Of a DNA stretch of 64,000 nt, positions 9,741 through 23,193 are shown in pieces. Under the pieces are notes generated by a model. That model saw only the letters and a program-made list of their open reading frames with translations. It did no database searches and had not been told where the DNA came from. The first letter of the stretch is position 1. Every line of letters begins with the position of its first letter. The stretch lies in the NCBI RefSeq assembly GCF_964199755.1, contig NC_133897.1, positions 121,726,552-121,790,551 of the forward strand. The letters run 5' to 3'. Position numbers and translations under genes: made by a program. Source of the stretch: Larus michahellis. Taxonomy: Eukaryota; Chordata; Aves; Charadriiformes; Laridae.

Positions 9741-12700
9741 TTTTTTTATTCTTCATTTTTCACAGCTACTCTGGTGAAAACACTGATTTTCCTACTGCAA
9801 ATAAAAAACTTAAAGGTAGAATGAGGTTTGGGATTTCCCAAACAGCCTGAGGGAATATCTGAAAGATACAGGTGTAATAAAAGTTGGTGTCCTGCTGACT
9901 TAAAGATTCTGAAAAAAATGTGAATTCGGAGTGTTGGTTAAGCACACTAAATTTTGTAAAAACTTGATGCAAGACAACAGCATCCTCTCCACGCTTCTGG
10001 AGCTCATTACAAACCACAGGGCATAAAATACTGTCTCAGTTTTATAGTTGTTAAAACTGAGACCCAGAAGAGGATGTAAGAGTCAGGACTGTGTCAAAGA
10101 CATCCTGACTTCCCCGTGCATTGTTTATATACAACTTTTATCACAGATTTGCTAGTGCTCGGAAGAGTCTATTTGAATAGATTCGTTAAGAGTGAATATC
10201 TCCATTATTTGGCCTAGTCTTATATCAAGACTTCAGATGCTATCAGCATGTGCTAATGCTGGCAGAACAGCCATCGGATTAAATATGTAGCTTCTAATGG
10301 AGCTGTGTTTTGTAAATAATGGGGGCTGGTGGGTGGAATGTGCAGACCCAAACTAATGGAAACGCCTGGTTAGCATCTGACCACTAGATAACCCTGACAC
10401 AGGGACTAGCCCTAGACACTTATCATTCTGACTTCAAAAGTAAAAGTTTGTCATTTTCTTATCTAAAAATAACAAAGCGCATTTTCCTGAAATACCAGCA
10501 TGGCAGGGACTGTATCCGTGCTGCTTTTGTGTGATTTATGTTTCCTGTGAATCCTCGCTGAGTATGTCAAGACTCCAAAAGTATGAACTAGCATGCCACA
10601 ACACGGGTGCAGCCATCCCCAGCAGAAGGGCGAGCGGAGCGCCTGTCCTGGGCACCCACCAGAAAGTATTTATTTCCTCCATCGTGCCTTGGCACATACT
10701 TGGAGCCTAGCTAGACTTTGCTAGACAGGACAATCTCTTCCAGGCTCCATTCTTTCCTGGGAATTTGACCATCTCATCCACCATCAAAGGCTTAAAGCTT
10801 GTTGGGGTTATCAGCAGTAAACCAGTTTTTAAAAAGTTAAGTGAATCAGCTGCTCTCCCCAGGAGAGTGATGGTAAGTGTTTATGGCCTTGAGGCATCCC
10901 AAAAATGCATCACTCCCTCTACTTGCCCTGTGGTAGTGGAGCTGGTGGCTCTGGCTGTCTCCTCTACTGGCCCCTTCTCCCTCCTGGTGGCCTTTAAGCT
11001 CCAAAGGTAGTGACAACCATCTGTTCTTCCTGCCTTGTGGGTAGGAAAGCTGCCCTCTGCCTGGCACCCTGCAGGCTTTCAGATGCGTTCCTCCATCTGA
11101 ACCAACTTAGCTGAAAATCGGGAAGGGGGGAAATATTGGTGTCAAACTCCTTTTGCGTGTGAGGACGTGAGGCTGGGCTGAACAGGGCCCCTGGGGACTC
11201 GGTGCCAGTCAGGTGCCATTTGTGAGCCCATCTTGAAGCACACAAGCTTGGAAGGTGAGCCCCTCGGTGCCTGAGGTCCTGAAGGTGCCCAGTGTGCATC
11301 GCGCACCCCGAGCTGCAGAGGGCAGGCCCCTCTATGGGATCTGGTTCTGTTGGCACAGCAGGCAAAATGGCTCCTGTCCACCTGGGCCTGGTTAGGCTTC
11401 GGCCCAGAGGCCGTGCACGGAGGTGGCTGAAGGACAGCAGCTTCCAAGCACGCATATCCAACCCTGCCCACACCAACCTCGGCTGGAGCCCGGTGGTGGG
11501 GCCGGCACTGGGCCGTGTGTCGTTGCTGGGGGTGGTGGGGGGCAGAGCTGAGGATCAATCCAAGGACTGAGGATTTTTGGCGGTTCCTTGAGGGACATGA
11601 ATCCACTCCTCTCACAGCCTGGGATGTCCCATCTCCTGCCCCCACAGTCTGCACCTGCAGCTGAAGCACATGCTCCGTTACAAAAGCTGCCGTGAATGAC
11701 AGAGTTTGTGCACATTCAAGGCACAAGTGCATGGAAAAGGAAGCCATTGAGGGTTACTGAATACACAGAAATGTCTTCCTGCGCTGGAAAAAGCCGATAG
11801 GCGAGAGTCCTGGTGGGAAGACCCTCTTTCCTAGGCATCCCCTTATGGTGACTGCTGGTGATGGAATACCGGACTGGAAGGGCTCTTGGCATGATCCAGG
11901 AGTGGCTTGATGTCAAGGGAGAAAAGGACAGCAGTCACCAGAGGCAAAAGGACAGCAGATGAGGGAGGTGACTGGATGAGGAGAAACAGGGCGTTTTGCT
12001 CTCCCTGCAGAGACAGCAATTGCTGAATAAAAAACTAATGCAGGGCAGGGCCCTGATTGCCAGATAAGCCATGCCCAGTGCCCCAGCCCTCTGGTGAGAG
12101 TCTCCGCCGATAAACCACAGCGCGAACATAGCCATTGTGGCCCTTGAACCACACAAAGCAGAGCTGCAGTCTCCAGCTCCTAGTTTCTCTGGGTGGCCTC
12201 ACCTCAGGAGCCGGCACTGCAGGTGGTCAAGTCTCCCCAGCACGCCCTATTGCTCAGCACCCCGGCAGCTGAAAATCAAACTTGGGACCGCCACCCCAAG
12301 AGGGAGGTAGATGGCAATATAGTCTATGCAGAACAGACACTTAAAGCTGCTCCCAAAATGGGCACCTTATTTAACTGCCGGTGCTGCCGCGCAGAGCGTG
12401 GCCGTGTCCACGACTCTCTGCTGACTGCCTGCCATGATAGACAACTCCCCGGGCAGTACCTAGTGCCAGAGGGTCTTGGGTTTTGCAGTCCGAGAGGATA
12501 CGGACAAAGAAGTTTTTCCAGTAGTCGGTACCCGTGGCCCATGCCATCCTCCTCACTGCACCACGTCTTTATTTCCACAGCTGGAAAAAAACACCAAAGC
12601 AGGCAAAGCTGCAGATGTACTTCTGTGGCAGAGCAGGGCTGGGTACCTCTTTCCCTATTGCATGGGGTGGCAGGGGTGGCAGGGATGTCATCCTCATTTT

Positions 12701-15248
12701 TACAGCTCCCCATTCATGCAGCCACTGAGGCTGTAATGAAAGGGGGCGTGAGGATAGGAGTCACAGCTGAAAAACTGTGGGTTTAGTCAATACTAAGCAA
12801 TTTTTTATGTGCCAAATAGTGAGGGAAACTTCCATCATTACCTTGTATTAGCCAGGGAAGCCCAGGGAGAGAGGGATTCATGCTGTGCAGGTGTTCCCTG
12901 TAGTTACTGCATTATTTTCTTTTAGTTACTGAAATATGAGTACAAAGTGATAACACTGGTTTTAAAATTGCGCTGAAAACCCTTTTCCTTGAAATCTGTG
13001 ACAGAAAGTGTCTTCAGCCGAACCAGAAGGTGCTGTGGAAGCACTGGGGGAAAACCTCATGGCAAACAGTTTGTTCTGCAGGGCGCCGGGGACGGGAGGG
13101 GTTATAGCCCTCCTGCTGCAGCTCCAAGCTGGTTTCTGACCTACAATTCAAATGTTTCATCAGAGTATTTCTCTTAGATCTGTTATCTCTAACAAATAAA
13201 ACTCAGAGATGAGAAACCACCTCCCAGTGATTAAGCAACAAACTGCGTTGATTCGCTGGTTAATGATTATCCAAGGTCTTTGGAGCGTGGCTAAAGTTTA
13301 AGCCCTGGGGGAGCGCAGGAGTTTGAGGGGACAGTGCCGGTCTCCCTCAGGCCTGGAATCCAGCCTCCTGAAGCAGCCAACTACCCTTCTCCTGCTGGGG
13401 ACGGGGTATCTGGGAGCCGCTGTGGGACACAGGGTGGTGGCAGACACCGAGCTGCTGGGAGTAGCTCGGTGGCAGTGACACGGCACTGGGCAGCAGGAGG
13501 GCATGGGCTGCAGCCTGGCTGGTTCCCTCCCTGGGCAACATCCAGCCTGGCTGGTTGCCTTTGCTGCCTTCTCCTGCCACCCACTCTGGTCAAGTTGGTG
13601 CCTTCCTCACTGCCCTTGATTTCTTCACCTTGTGAAAAACTCCACTGTAAATTAAGGCAGATTTTTATATCTTTTTTTTAATCTACAAGCATTACCCATT
13701 ACTCCTTTCTTGAAAATAAAAATAAAGCAGAGCTTCCAAGTAGAAGGCATTATGTACTTAGGGCATCAGCTTTTACATGGACCCAGGTCAGGTCTCCCAG
13801 ATGATGCATTGCACCTGATGTAACTCACGTCTGACCACACAGCTAGTGCTGGCAGGGAGAGACTTGCTCTCTGGGCAAGGATGCTCGCTGTTTTGCCATT
13901 TATCACCCTGTGATACACCCAACGCTTTTGTCCCATAGCCAGCCAGCTTGACGTTTGCAGCAGCAGGAAAGACAGAAAGCCTCTCACACCCCTTTTGAAT
14001 CGGGAACCCAGAGAGGTACTGCCAAAATAAAAGATCTGTCAAAGAAAAGCTGCTTTGTCATCCATCCTGCCTTTGTTTTATTCCTGTAAGCAGGAGGTGG
14101 GAGAGCTGAAATACAGATCCATACAAATATTTAATTTTCCATAGTCCCGGTAACTTGAAGAGGGGCTATTCCTCCTCCCTGCACTCTGCCTCACTGGCAT
14201 AAAATATTTTTCCCTAACACAAACGAACCAAACCAAACCATATCCATTCAGAGTTCTGCGTGAGGTTTTTCAGGCATCTCTTAAAACGAACAAGCAAATT
14301 AGACTTGGTGTCAGCTGGAGAAAATTGTGGTTGCCCCCTAAAGGCCTCAAATACCCTTTTCCGTGTTAAATACCACCCTAATGGGTGGTGCTAGTGGAAT
14401 TAGTAGTTGAGTTTACTGCACTTTGGATAAATGGCTGTCAGCTGGGGCAGATGAAGCCCAGACTAGAGCAAACAGCTGGAGCAGATCTCAAGGACGTGTC
14501 CCGAACAAGGGGTGGAGGATCCCTCTCACACCCCTGTTCTTCAAATTAATAAGCATTTAAATATTTGATACCCTGTGAAACAAGTCCAAGCAGAGTGACC
14601 TTACAGCATCCTTGAAGCTGTTAGTTTGGATGCCCTTATCAAGAAAAGGGAAGATAGGATGGAACAGAACACAGGTCTTCTCTGACATGAAAATTTCCCT
14701 TTCAGCTTGAATAGAGGCAACCACAATTATAAATTCTGCTAAATTTTCTGGCTCACTCTGCTCATGTTACTTTATAAAATCAGTTCAAAATACTTGTGAG
14801 ATGTTCAGAACCAAATTTTTTTGAAACATACAGTTAGGAAAAAAAAATCTTAGCTGCCTTTAAATCCTCATCCCTTCCTGTTGCGTTCTCCTCCTTTCAA
14901 ATCCAAGAAAATTCCTGCAAGCAGGTTTAGAACTAAAAGAAGACATAACTACCTTGCAGCTGTTGAACATAACACAGTATTAGGAGCTGGGAAAGCAACC
15001 ACAGTAAAATTGGACTTGTAAATTTAACCAGGTCAGTATAGAAATATAGTTAGCTGTTTGAGGATTAAGGAAGTCTTTTAAAGGAGATATTTAAGCAAAT
15101 ATTCTGCTAAAAAATCCTGAGCATTCAAGGCCCCCACTAACCCACTTGTAAAGATATTTCAACGTGTAATTTACAAAAGATTTAATTTTATTGTGATCCC
15201 CTTCCTACAAATCCCACTGGTAACTTCTAGTGCAGTCTTGCATCCCAC
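9741..15248. other. Intergenic DNA with a GC-rich block
   Basis: No gene is recognised. Roughly 10.6-13.7 kb is richer in G and C than the surroundings and so has long chance open frames on both strands (up to about 200 codons at 11142-11747 reverse and 12193-12786 forward). None shows a domain, repeat structure or splice context that I know. Confidence 0.6.
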
Positions 15249-15480
15249 TGTACTGGTTTTGGCTTGGAATAGAGTTAGTTTTCTTCATAGTAGCTCCTAT
15301 GGTGCTACAATTTGGATTTATGACCAAAACAGTGTTGCTAACACAGGGATGCGTTAGGTCTTGATGAGCAGCGCTTGCACAGCATCAAGGCCTTTTCTGC
15401 TTCTCACATTGCCCGGCCGGAAAGTAGGCTGGGGTTGGGCAAGAAGTTGGGAGGGGACGCAGCTGGGACACTACACCCAC
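15249..15480 (+). mobile_element. Degenerate avian endogenous-retrovirus LTR fragment
   Basis: The segment starting TGTACTGGTTTTGGC and running through GTGTTGCTAACACAGGGATG, AAGGCCTTTTCTGCTTCTCAC and AGAAGTTGGGAGGGGAC matches my memory of an LTR repeated widely in bird genomes. I see no internal retroviral genes beside it, so it is probably a solo or truncated LTR. The family name and the right-hand border are uncertain. Confidence 0.55.
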
Positions 15481-16724
15481 AGCGCAAAATCCAGAAGGAA
15501 GGGCAGAACGTGGTGCTGTCCCAAAGTGTCTGCAGTTATTTTTCATCTATCCTTTTCAGGTTTTCCACTGAGAAGGAGTATCCTGCCCTATGATAAAACA
15601 AAAAGAAGAATACTTTTGAAGCATACAAATGGAACAGAAACGTTTTTTATGTGATCTGATGTGAGGAGCAAGAAAATAATTTGAGGCAGAAACCTCCAGA
15701 GCAGTGAGGTTCTGCTGTAAACACAATTTAAGGCTCCTGAAAGCTGCTTTATTGCATCAGCTGAAGTTTGGGATTAGCAGAAAAGGACAATGTGGCACAA
15801 TATGTGATGGCATGGAAGGAGGAGAGAAGCTGTTATTTTAAAAATTGTTTCTGGAAGAGAATGTGCTGAATGTACTGCTCAGTCTGAATTTACAAAATTA
15901 TCTGCTGTGTGTTAGAACGAAATAATCTATGAGGAATGTTTGCTGCGCTGGAAGGAATTTGTACCACAAATAAATTAGCAGTTGGTACCACCAGGGTTTA
16001 TTTCCGAGAGAGCCTCCTTTGAAAAGCCCTGCCCCTCAGATAACCCCTCTTTGTTTCTCTCCCACATCTACCTTTTCCTGCTGTGCTCTGTAGCCAGATG
16101 AAGGGATCAACAGGAATCGAAATACTCCGCTGTGCTGCCTACTCATCCAGCAGGCTCCGTGCTGTTTTGTGGAGAGGAATTGGAGTTTTACAACATCTGA
16201 CCTATCTGAGTGCACTAAGTTTGTTTGCAGAGCATTAGAAAAGAAATCCAGGCTTTCAAAGGGAAGGGAAATCTGCCTTCAGCATTTTTTTTTCCTTTGT
16301 TTACCTTGGTGACAGAACGATTTTTAGTTTTTTATGGCTGGCTCTGTGTGCCACAACAGATAAGCTTCTGAATCACAGCGGCAGAGGAATGGCCGGCATT
16401 TTCCCTGGTGTCGTTGAAAAGAGAACTGGTTTATCATCTTTATTACCAATAGATCACCAGCTACTTCCCTAGGGTGTAGCGCGTTTCTTGAAGCAGAACC
16501 ATTAGATCTTTCCTTCCGTATAGGCCAGCAGGACGCTCCCTTCCCCGCCCGACGGGGCGGCCCGCAGGCAGCCGCCCCAGCGCCTCCCGCCTTGGAACAA
16601 AGGGACTTTCCCGAAGCTTGTGGGAAGAAAAAAAAAAAAAAAAAACCAACAACACGGGGGTGGGAGGTGGAGGCATGAGAGTGACTGAGGCCACCAGGTG
16701 GCAGCCTGCGATCGCGCGTGTCAT
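15481..16724. other. Intergenic DNA
   Basis: No gene seen. A short CpG-containing GC-rich patch lies at about 16520-16620, followed by a run of about 18 A. Confidence 0.6.
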
Positions 16725-17180
16725 ATAGAATCATAGAATGGTTTGGGTTGGAAGGGACCTTAAAGATCATACAGTTCCAACCCCCTGCCATGGGCAGGGA
16801 CACCTCCCGCTAGACCAGGCTGCTCAAAGCCCCATCCAGCCTGGCCTTGAACACTTCCAGGGATGGGGCATCCACAGCTTCCCTGGGCAACCTGTTCCAG
16901 TGCCTCACCGCCCTCACAGGAAAGAATTTCTTCCTGATATCCAATGTAAATCTACCCTCCTTCAGTTTGAAACCATTACCCCTCACCCTACCATTACACT
17001 CCCTGACAAGGAGTCCCTCCCCATCTTTCCTGTAGGCCCCCTTTAGGTACTGGGAGGCTGCTATAAGGTCTCCCCGGAGCCTTCTCATCCACAGACTGAA
17101 CAACTGCAACTCTCTCAGCCTGTCCTCATAGCATAGCTGTTCCAGCCCTCTGATCATCTTCGTGGCCCTCTACTGAACCT
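16725..17180 (-). mobile_element. CR1 LINE fragment, 3' end, reverse strand
   Basis: CR1 is the dominant LINE of birds. On the forward strand the segment begins with the ATAGAATCATAGAATGG end repeat and GGTTGGAAGGGACCTTAAAGAT, the reverse complement of the CR1 3' terminus. On the reverse strand 16810-17157 is open for 115 codons and reads as the C-terminal end of the CR1 reverse-transcriptase protein (RLRELQLFSLWMRRLRGDLI, then FFPVRAVRHWNRLP). The frame is uninterrupted, suggesting a fairly young insertion. The 5' part is missing, as is usual for CR1. Confidence 0.92.
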
Positions 17181-20100
17181 GTCCCCTGCCTCCCGGCCAG
17201 CAGAAGTCCCCACAGACATTAGGGATGCTGAGAGAGGCTCAGCTAAAGCCGGGGTGTGGGCCAGGTCACACAGTGGTACCCGGAAAAGCGGTGTTACAGA
17301 CACCCCTGCAAGGGGTGGGCAGCAGTGCAGCTGGCAAAAGTGCCTTCACACCCAGCAGCGGGATGGTACCGCCAGCAAGGCTGTTCCCAGCATCACTGCG
17401 TCTGAAAGATTTTTGGTTTGGTTAGAAAAAAATCTTTCTTGGCGTTAAAATGTAACCAGATGTGCTCAGTAAAGCCCATGGGAATAAAGAACAAGATCCT
17501 GTAGTGCATGCAATACAGCCTCTCTTTTCTAGTGTTTCATGTGGGTAACAAATCCCTTCCAAAGAATAATTATTTTCCAGCTTTGTCATCGATCTCTTAA
17601 ATAAGCTGTACTCTGGCAACATACCAACACTTTCCTGTTCTCAAAGGATGAATCCCTTAGGAAGCACTTATGGCATTTTTCTTTTGAAGTTTTGATACTT
17701 TTTGTAATGAAAAGATAATCAACCTGATTAATAGAACTGCAGCAAACAAAAGGTGCCCTTGGAGAGCAGTAAGTTTCCTTATTGGTCTTATCATCGAGCA
17801 ATGCCAGAGCAAAGTCCCTAGCAGCACTTCTGCATCCGCCTTTCCTTCACTCTTCTTCCTCTCAACTTTGCATGGTTTTAACCTGAGGCAGCTCTACCAG
17901 CGGGCTTATACAGGATCAGTCAAGCTACAGGGGGAAAAAGAAAAAAGGCATCCCAGCATCCCAATTTACTGTGTGATGGTTTCTGCGTGACTGTCACACT
18001 AACTTAAAGGGAACAACCGATCAGTGACACCTTTAGAAAAAGAAAAACCTATTATGGATGTAATTTTTTTTAATAGCAAAAATTAAGAAGGGATCAGAGC
18101 AAAAAATTACACAAAGCAGCACAGGAGGTTCCCTCCTTCAGAAAACTGTTGGTCTTTTTATGTCTTATGCAACACAGTATGTTTTTCACCCCTTTTCTCT
18201 CTCCTTGCTTTGTAGGTTTTCTGCAGAAAGCTGCTTTACGTAGTCCATCTGTTCCATCCCACTATGCTGGAAGAGTCATAAGAAGAGACTAGATTTGACC
18301 TAGGGTCAAGACTAGAGCCTATGAGCCATGAGGGCACTACTATGTCTGCTTCTTCAGGGTTCACTTGATATTTTCCTCACCATCTAGGCAAGAGCACCAC
18401 AAGAGAGTCCAGCAATTCCTTTTCCTTCTGAGCACAGCTCAGCCTGGGATAAGAGGCAAGTGGAATTCTAATGGGAGTTGCTAAGTTAATCACAGTAGGC
18501 ATCCAGGGAAATGTACGTAATTGCAAGGTTGGGGACAAATTACTCACCCTGTCATAACTGGATATTCTGACAAATATTGAGGCTTCCATGGTCCTAGTCG
18601 TTTAGTTTTCATGGGTGCAAGGAATTTAGTTTTTGACAACCCTGGTCAAAGATGGAATTTAGACCACAAATAACTAATCACGAAGACAGTAGGAGTGAAA
18701 GAGAATGCTCTCTATTTTTTAAGGGTATTTTTCCTCCTTCCAGAATGACTTCAGATGAAGGTCCCTACCTAGTCTTAGGCAAAACCTTTTTTTTTCCAGA
18801 AAAGCAGACTGCTCATGGGAACAGCAGTCAAAAGCCAAGGCTGTGCATATTGCTGTTCACAAGTACACACTGGTCCCTCTGCCTGCTCACTTGTCTGCTT
18901 TCTACCATTTCCACATTGCAAGCTATCCCAGGCCCCTACTTTCTGTAGTTGTCCCTGGGCACTACCGTGATGAAGCTGATGCTACCCATTCAGACTGAAA
19001 TCCCAAAAAACTCTCAGAGCTGAAGATCTGGATGGACTCGGAAGAGAAGGGTAGAAAAGGAGCACCCTCCTGCCCTCATCCAGGGTGCTGTGCCAAAACA
19101 AAAGAGCCTCAAGGGCAGCGAACACCTCCTGCAGCTTGCACACGGACAACATATGCTTAATGTCTGCTACAGCTCAAAGCACAAAGACTGTCACAGAAAA
19201 TATTATTTCAGCCTTATTTTTTCTTGAGTTACTGCTTCCCTGGCAGACTCAAGCATAAAAGACATTGAAAATACCAGTCCCCTGGAAAGCAGATGTATCG
19301 AACTGCCCACAAAATTGCTTTTCTATACATTGCTACTTTCTGTTCTTGTATTTTATTTGCATGACAGTCTGTGTCCATCACCTCCTGAAAGTGTATCCTT
19401 TTGTTTACCTCTCTCGCTCCACACATCCTTCTGTTCTGTTGTTTTTGCAGCTCTTGTTTCTCACCATCCCCTCATGCCAATGCTACCTTTTACTTCCATT
19501 TTAGCCAGGCAATTCTTCTCCTCCCCTTCCCAGCTCTTACTTAATGGTGGGCTCACATTCCTTCCTCCCCCTCAGTCCCACCCACCCGAGGATGTGTCCT
19601 CGCAGAGCTCTGCCCTTCTTTCTGTCTCCTCTTCCTCACATGGTTCTCAGTGCAGCTTTTCTACTTAAAATAATGTAAACTGCTTTCCTACATGAGGAAG
19701 CCCTTGCTCCTCGTGCTTCTGTGACTGCATGTGCTATGCATGACCATCCCCTTCTCCCAGCTGACAAATTACATCTCCTTCCCAGAGTCCTTTTCTGTCT
19801 GCATCCCTGACACCGGCCACCTGAGCTTTTTCCTTATTTTTCTGTGCCCTTTTCACTGGTTCTCTCTCAAAGCACACTCTAAGCAATTTCTGCCAGAGGT
19901 TTTAATAATTACCTGGGCCTTATTGGTAAGAATTACACATTTAGTAATTACCTTGGCCACTCGGGTTTGTTTCTTTGTCTGCTTTCTGAAGCTGCTTGAC
20001 CACTTTTGCTTGAGAGAGTGGAACTACGTTGGCTGGGAAAAGAGAACTAGAAAAGGGAAAATTCTTGATGAAGGAAGCAAATGGGTGACTTCTGAAAGAT

Positions 20101-23100
20101 CTGAATTCTCTAAACTGTTCTATACAGTCATTCCCGCTTTCTCCCAAAATAAACCATTCAGAAGGACTAGAGTAGGACTTCAGTTTCTGAGACCACTCTA
20201 AGAGCAGAGACCCTTGGGGTCCTCTAGTAGGCAGAGCCACCCCAAGGCGCAGAGGCTGAGCATGGAAAGGAAGGGCCAGTGTCTCCCTGAGGATGCTGAC
20301 CAGCCCCTGAGGATCCTGATGAGCCCCTGAGGATAGCAGATCTATGGAGGGGTGAGGGTGGGGTAGAGAAGTACAGCAGCTAAAAATCAGTTCTGAAATA
20401 AGTAACTGAAATGCATAATTACACAAGAGCACTGAATAGAGGTTTCTGTTAATCTATGATCCAATAATCTTCTTTCGTTGCCACTTAGCAACAGAATTAC
20501 AAACTGAGGATGGAAAGCCAGGTTGACTTAAAATTCCTCTATTTGTGTGAACAGAGAGGAGAAAAGGTCCCTCTCTGGGCAGGCACAACAGGTTTTCCAG
20601 GTACTGCCTATATTGTGCCTTTCAGCACTATTATGCAGACACCTGAATTTCAAGTTGCCCAAAGTCCAGCTTAGCTGGGCAAATACAATTGTTTATAAGA
20701 ATTAGGAAACTTTATTCACAGAAACACAGGATTAATCCAAACAAATGCATCCACTGCATTAAGATCATATGGTGTAAGCAGGAGGAATGTGGAAGAAGGT
20801 ACCGGTGGGCCAAAACTGCTGCACTGCAAATTACTCCTAACTGATGGGTATAAACGACAGTCATCACACCTTTTTGGGGATCCGCAATGTCACAGAGATG
20901 CTCAGAGAGTGGTGCAAGAGGGTGTTATCCTATTGCAACCATGACAACCCAGGGCCACTGGCCCCCATTGTCCTATCCTAGGGAGATGCTCTGCACTGGA
21001 CAGAGGACCAGCCTACCTCAGCCCTCTCCTAGGTTTAGCTATTTTCATGAACATCACAAAAAGACTTAGATTTAGGTGCCTACCACCACCATTTTTACAT
21101 CTCAGCCTCTTTTTTTCCGTCTCGTTCTTACCTTTTTTCTGTTCTTCTTTTTATTACCTTTTTTTCTTCTTCTGTGATTTCTGTCTCCTCCAGACAAGCC
21201 GTCATCTTTTGAAGTCTTGCTATGAATCTGGGGGCAGAGAGGCAGTTAAAAGACATGCTATAAGCTGCTTGACAGCCAGGCTCAGCCGCATCTCAGAGCA
21301 GCCGCTAAGAGTGCACACCCTGCTTGTCATTCAAACCGTCACCAGATTCTCCCCCCATAGTCCAGCTCGGATGCCTTTTTCTTTGCATGTGTTGCGATCC
21401 TCAGGGACCAGGCTCCAGCAACAACAGCTTCCTCCCACCTTGAGCAATTTGTTCCCCGTACTGTGGAAGGGTTGGGCTCCCATCCCAGTGGTGCTGCCCA
21501 GCAGCAGAGGAGAGAGGGGAGGTATTCCAGCCAAAGGCCAACACACACAAGAGTGCTGTTAAAATGAAAGTTTAATTTAATATTTACATTTTAAAAGGAT
21601 TAACTTTGTTTTGCTGGGTTTGTTTATCTTCAGTCAAGGACACGGCTTTTTTTCATTTTTACAGTCGTGTTTTGCTGTGAACCCGAGCAGCCAAGACCTG
21701 CCTATGCCAGACCCATGAACCCTGTTTAACAGAGTCTCTTTGTACCACGACACAACACTGCTCCACGTTGCTGGAGCCGTTTATTCCCAAGCCAAACTAG
21801 GGGCAGTGTCATGGGTCTGGCCAAGGGGACTGCAGAGCTCCATGACTGCTGGGTGCCCTCCTGCCACAGCCACAGGACAGGCTCCCCTCGGGAAGGAGCT
21901 GAGAGAGGAATGGGAAGAGCAGAACAAGGCACTCTGCTACCTCTACTTTTTTGGGTGGTTGGGTGAAAGGAACAGCCAGAGGAGTTCTGGCTTTCAAAAG
22001 TCCCCGGGGGGTGGATTCTCAAAGCAATTACACCTGTGTTGGTAGGTGTTACTAGAGTACTTATGGACATCTGCAGGAAATAAACCCACCACCCACAAGC
22101 GAGTTGCATGTATGCAGCATGCAGTTGTGCACGCCACTTCAGGCAGAGCCGGGGGGAAAGTCTTATAAGCCATGTATAGCTTAGTGCTTTCGTGCACCGA
22201 GTTCTTCCCGACTTCTGCATGCCAACCCTGGGTTTAAAAAAGAAGACAAATTGCTCAACAGAAAGGAGTGTGACGAGCAATTACACGCTTTCCCTGCTAT
22301 TTACAGCCTTCCTCACATAATGGTACAAAGAAGGAGCGAAATTAGAATGTGTTCCTCTTTTTATGTGACTCTTTGTACTTCGTGGAGGAACTTCAATAGA
22401 CTCATCAAGCTGATACTAATAAAAGATCTACAATTCTGTCTGTAGTCAAATATTCCCCAGATAACAGTTGTGGGCTGGAGTTATTTGCTCGTTTTGTCCG
22501 TCTCAGGCTATGCTTCTTTCATCATTTTTCAAAGACTAAAACACTTGCTGAGTATCATCTTTAAAGAAAAAGTGAAAATTCACTTTTTCTCTGTCACCAG
22601 GAGCCCAATAGCTAACAATGTCAAGCTCATGGGAAATCATCACTACAAAGTAGTACTTGATACTGTAGATAAGTCTAATACTGAGGATACGGGAAATCTT
22701 TTAGATTGCATGAGGGAAAGCAGAATAAAGAAAATCATTCAGAGTGCGTAAGTCTTCTGTCCTCTGTTGAGGGAGAATGCTAATTAGGAAGGGTGGATAA
22801 GGATTTCCATCTGACATTTCAAAGCATTTTGAGGCATCCAAGCAATCCTAAGGACTTGTCCATTTGGCCACACTTGACAGTTAGTTATGGCAGTATGGAA
22901 ACATAAAGTTTGGTAAATATTCTGCTAGGTGTGGACAAGATTCTAGCCTCAGTGCCTTTTCCAGCCTGCATGAAAGGGGATTAAAATTCCTTTGAAACAC
23001 GCTTAGAGGGGAAAAATCACATAGATGAAGAGGATTAAACAAATTTAGTTTACCAGTACATATTTCCCTAAGCTGTTTTCCAGTGGCTCCAATATTATGG

Positions 23101-23193
23101 GCTGAGATGCCGTTTCAGGAAGATGTGGGGTGCTGTGCAGTAGCAGAGGGACCCTAGTGCTGCCCTACAAACAGGGAGGGCACTACCTGGAAG
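17181..23193. other. Intergenic DNA
   Basis: About 6 kb without a recognisable gene. It holds pyrimidine-rich stretches (19.3-19.6 kb and 21.1-21.2 kb) and a short 20-bp tandem repeat at 20284-20336. Open frames here are short and match no family I know. Confidence 0.6.
20284..20336 (+). repeat. Short tandem repeat, about 2.5 copies of a 20-bp unit
   Basis: The unit CCCTGAGGATNCTGANNAG is present twice with few differences, and the beginning of a third copy follows. Confidence 0.7.

Noticed and set aside
11142-11747. 201-codon reverse-strand open frame
   Set aside because: Low-complexity, Pro/Ser/His-rich translation in GC-rich DNA, overlapped by long frames on the other strand; no family resemblance or splice context.
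12193-12786. 197-codon forward open frame
   Set aside because: No recognisable domain, no promoter or poly(A) signal in place, and other frames are equally open; treated as a chance result of GC content.
16810-17157. 115-codon reverse-strand frame as a host gene
   Set aside because: It is the C-terminal end of CR1 reverse transcriptase within a CR1 fragment.
19315-20201. Open frames of 117 and 156 codons at 19315-19668 and 19731-20201
   Set aside because: Pyrimidine-rich sequence translated into hydrophobic and Ser/Leu-rich strings; no homology that I recognise.
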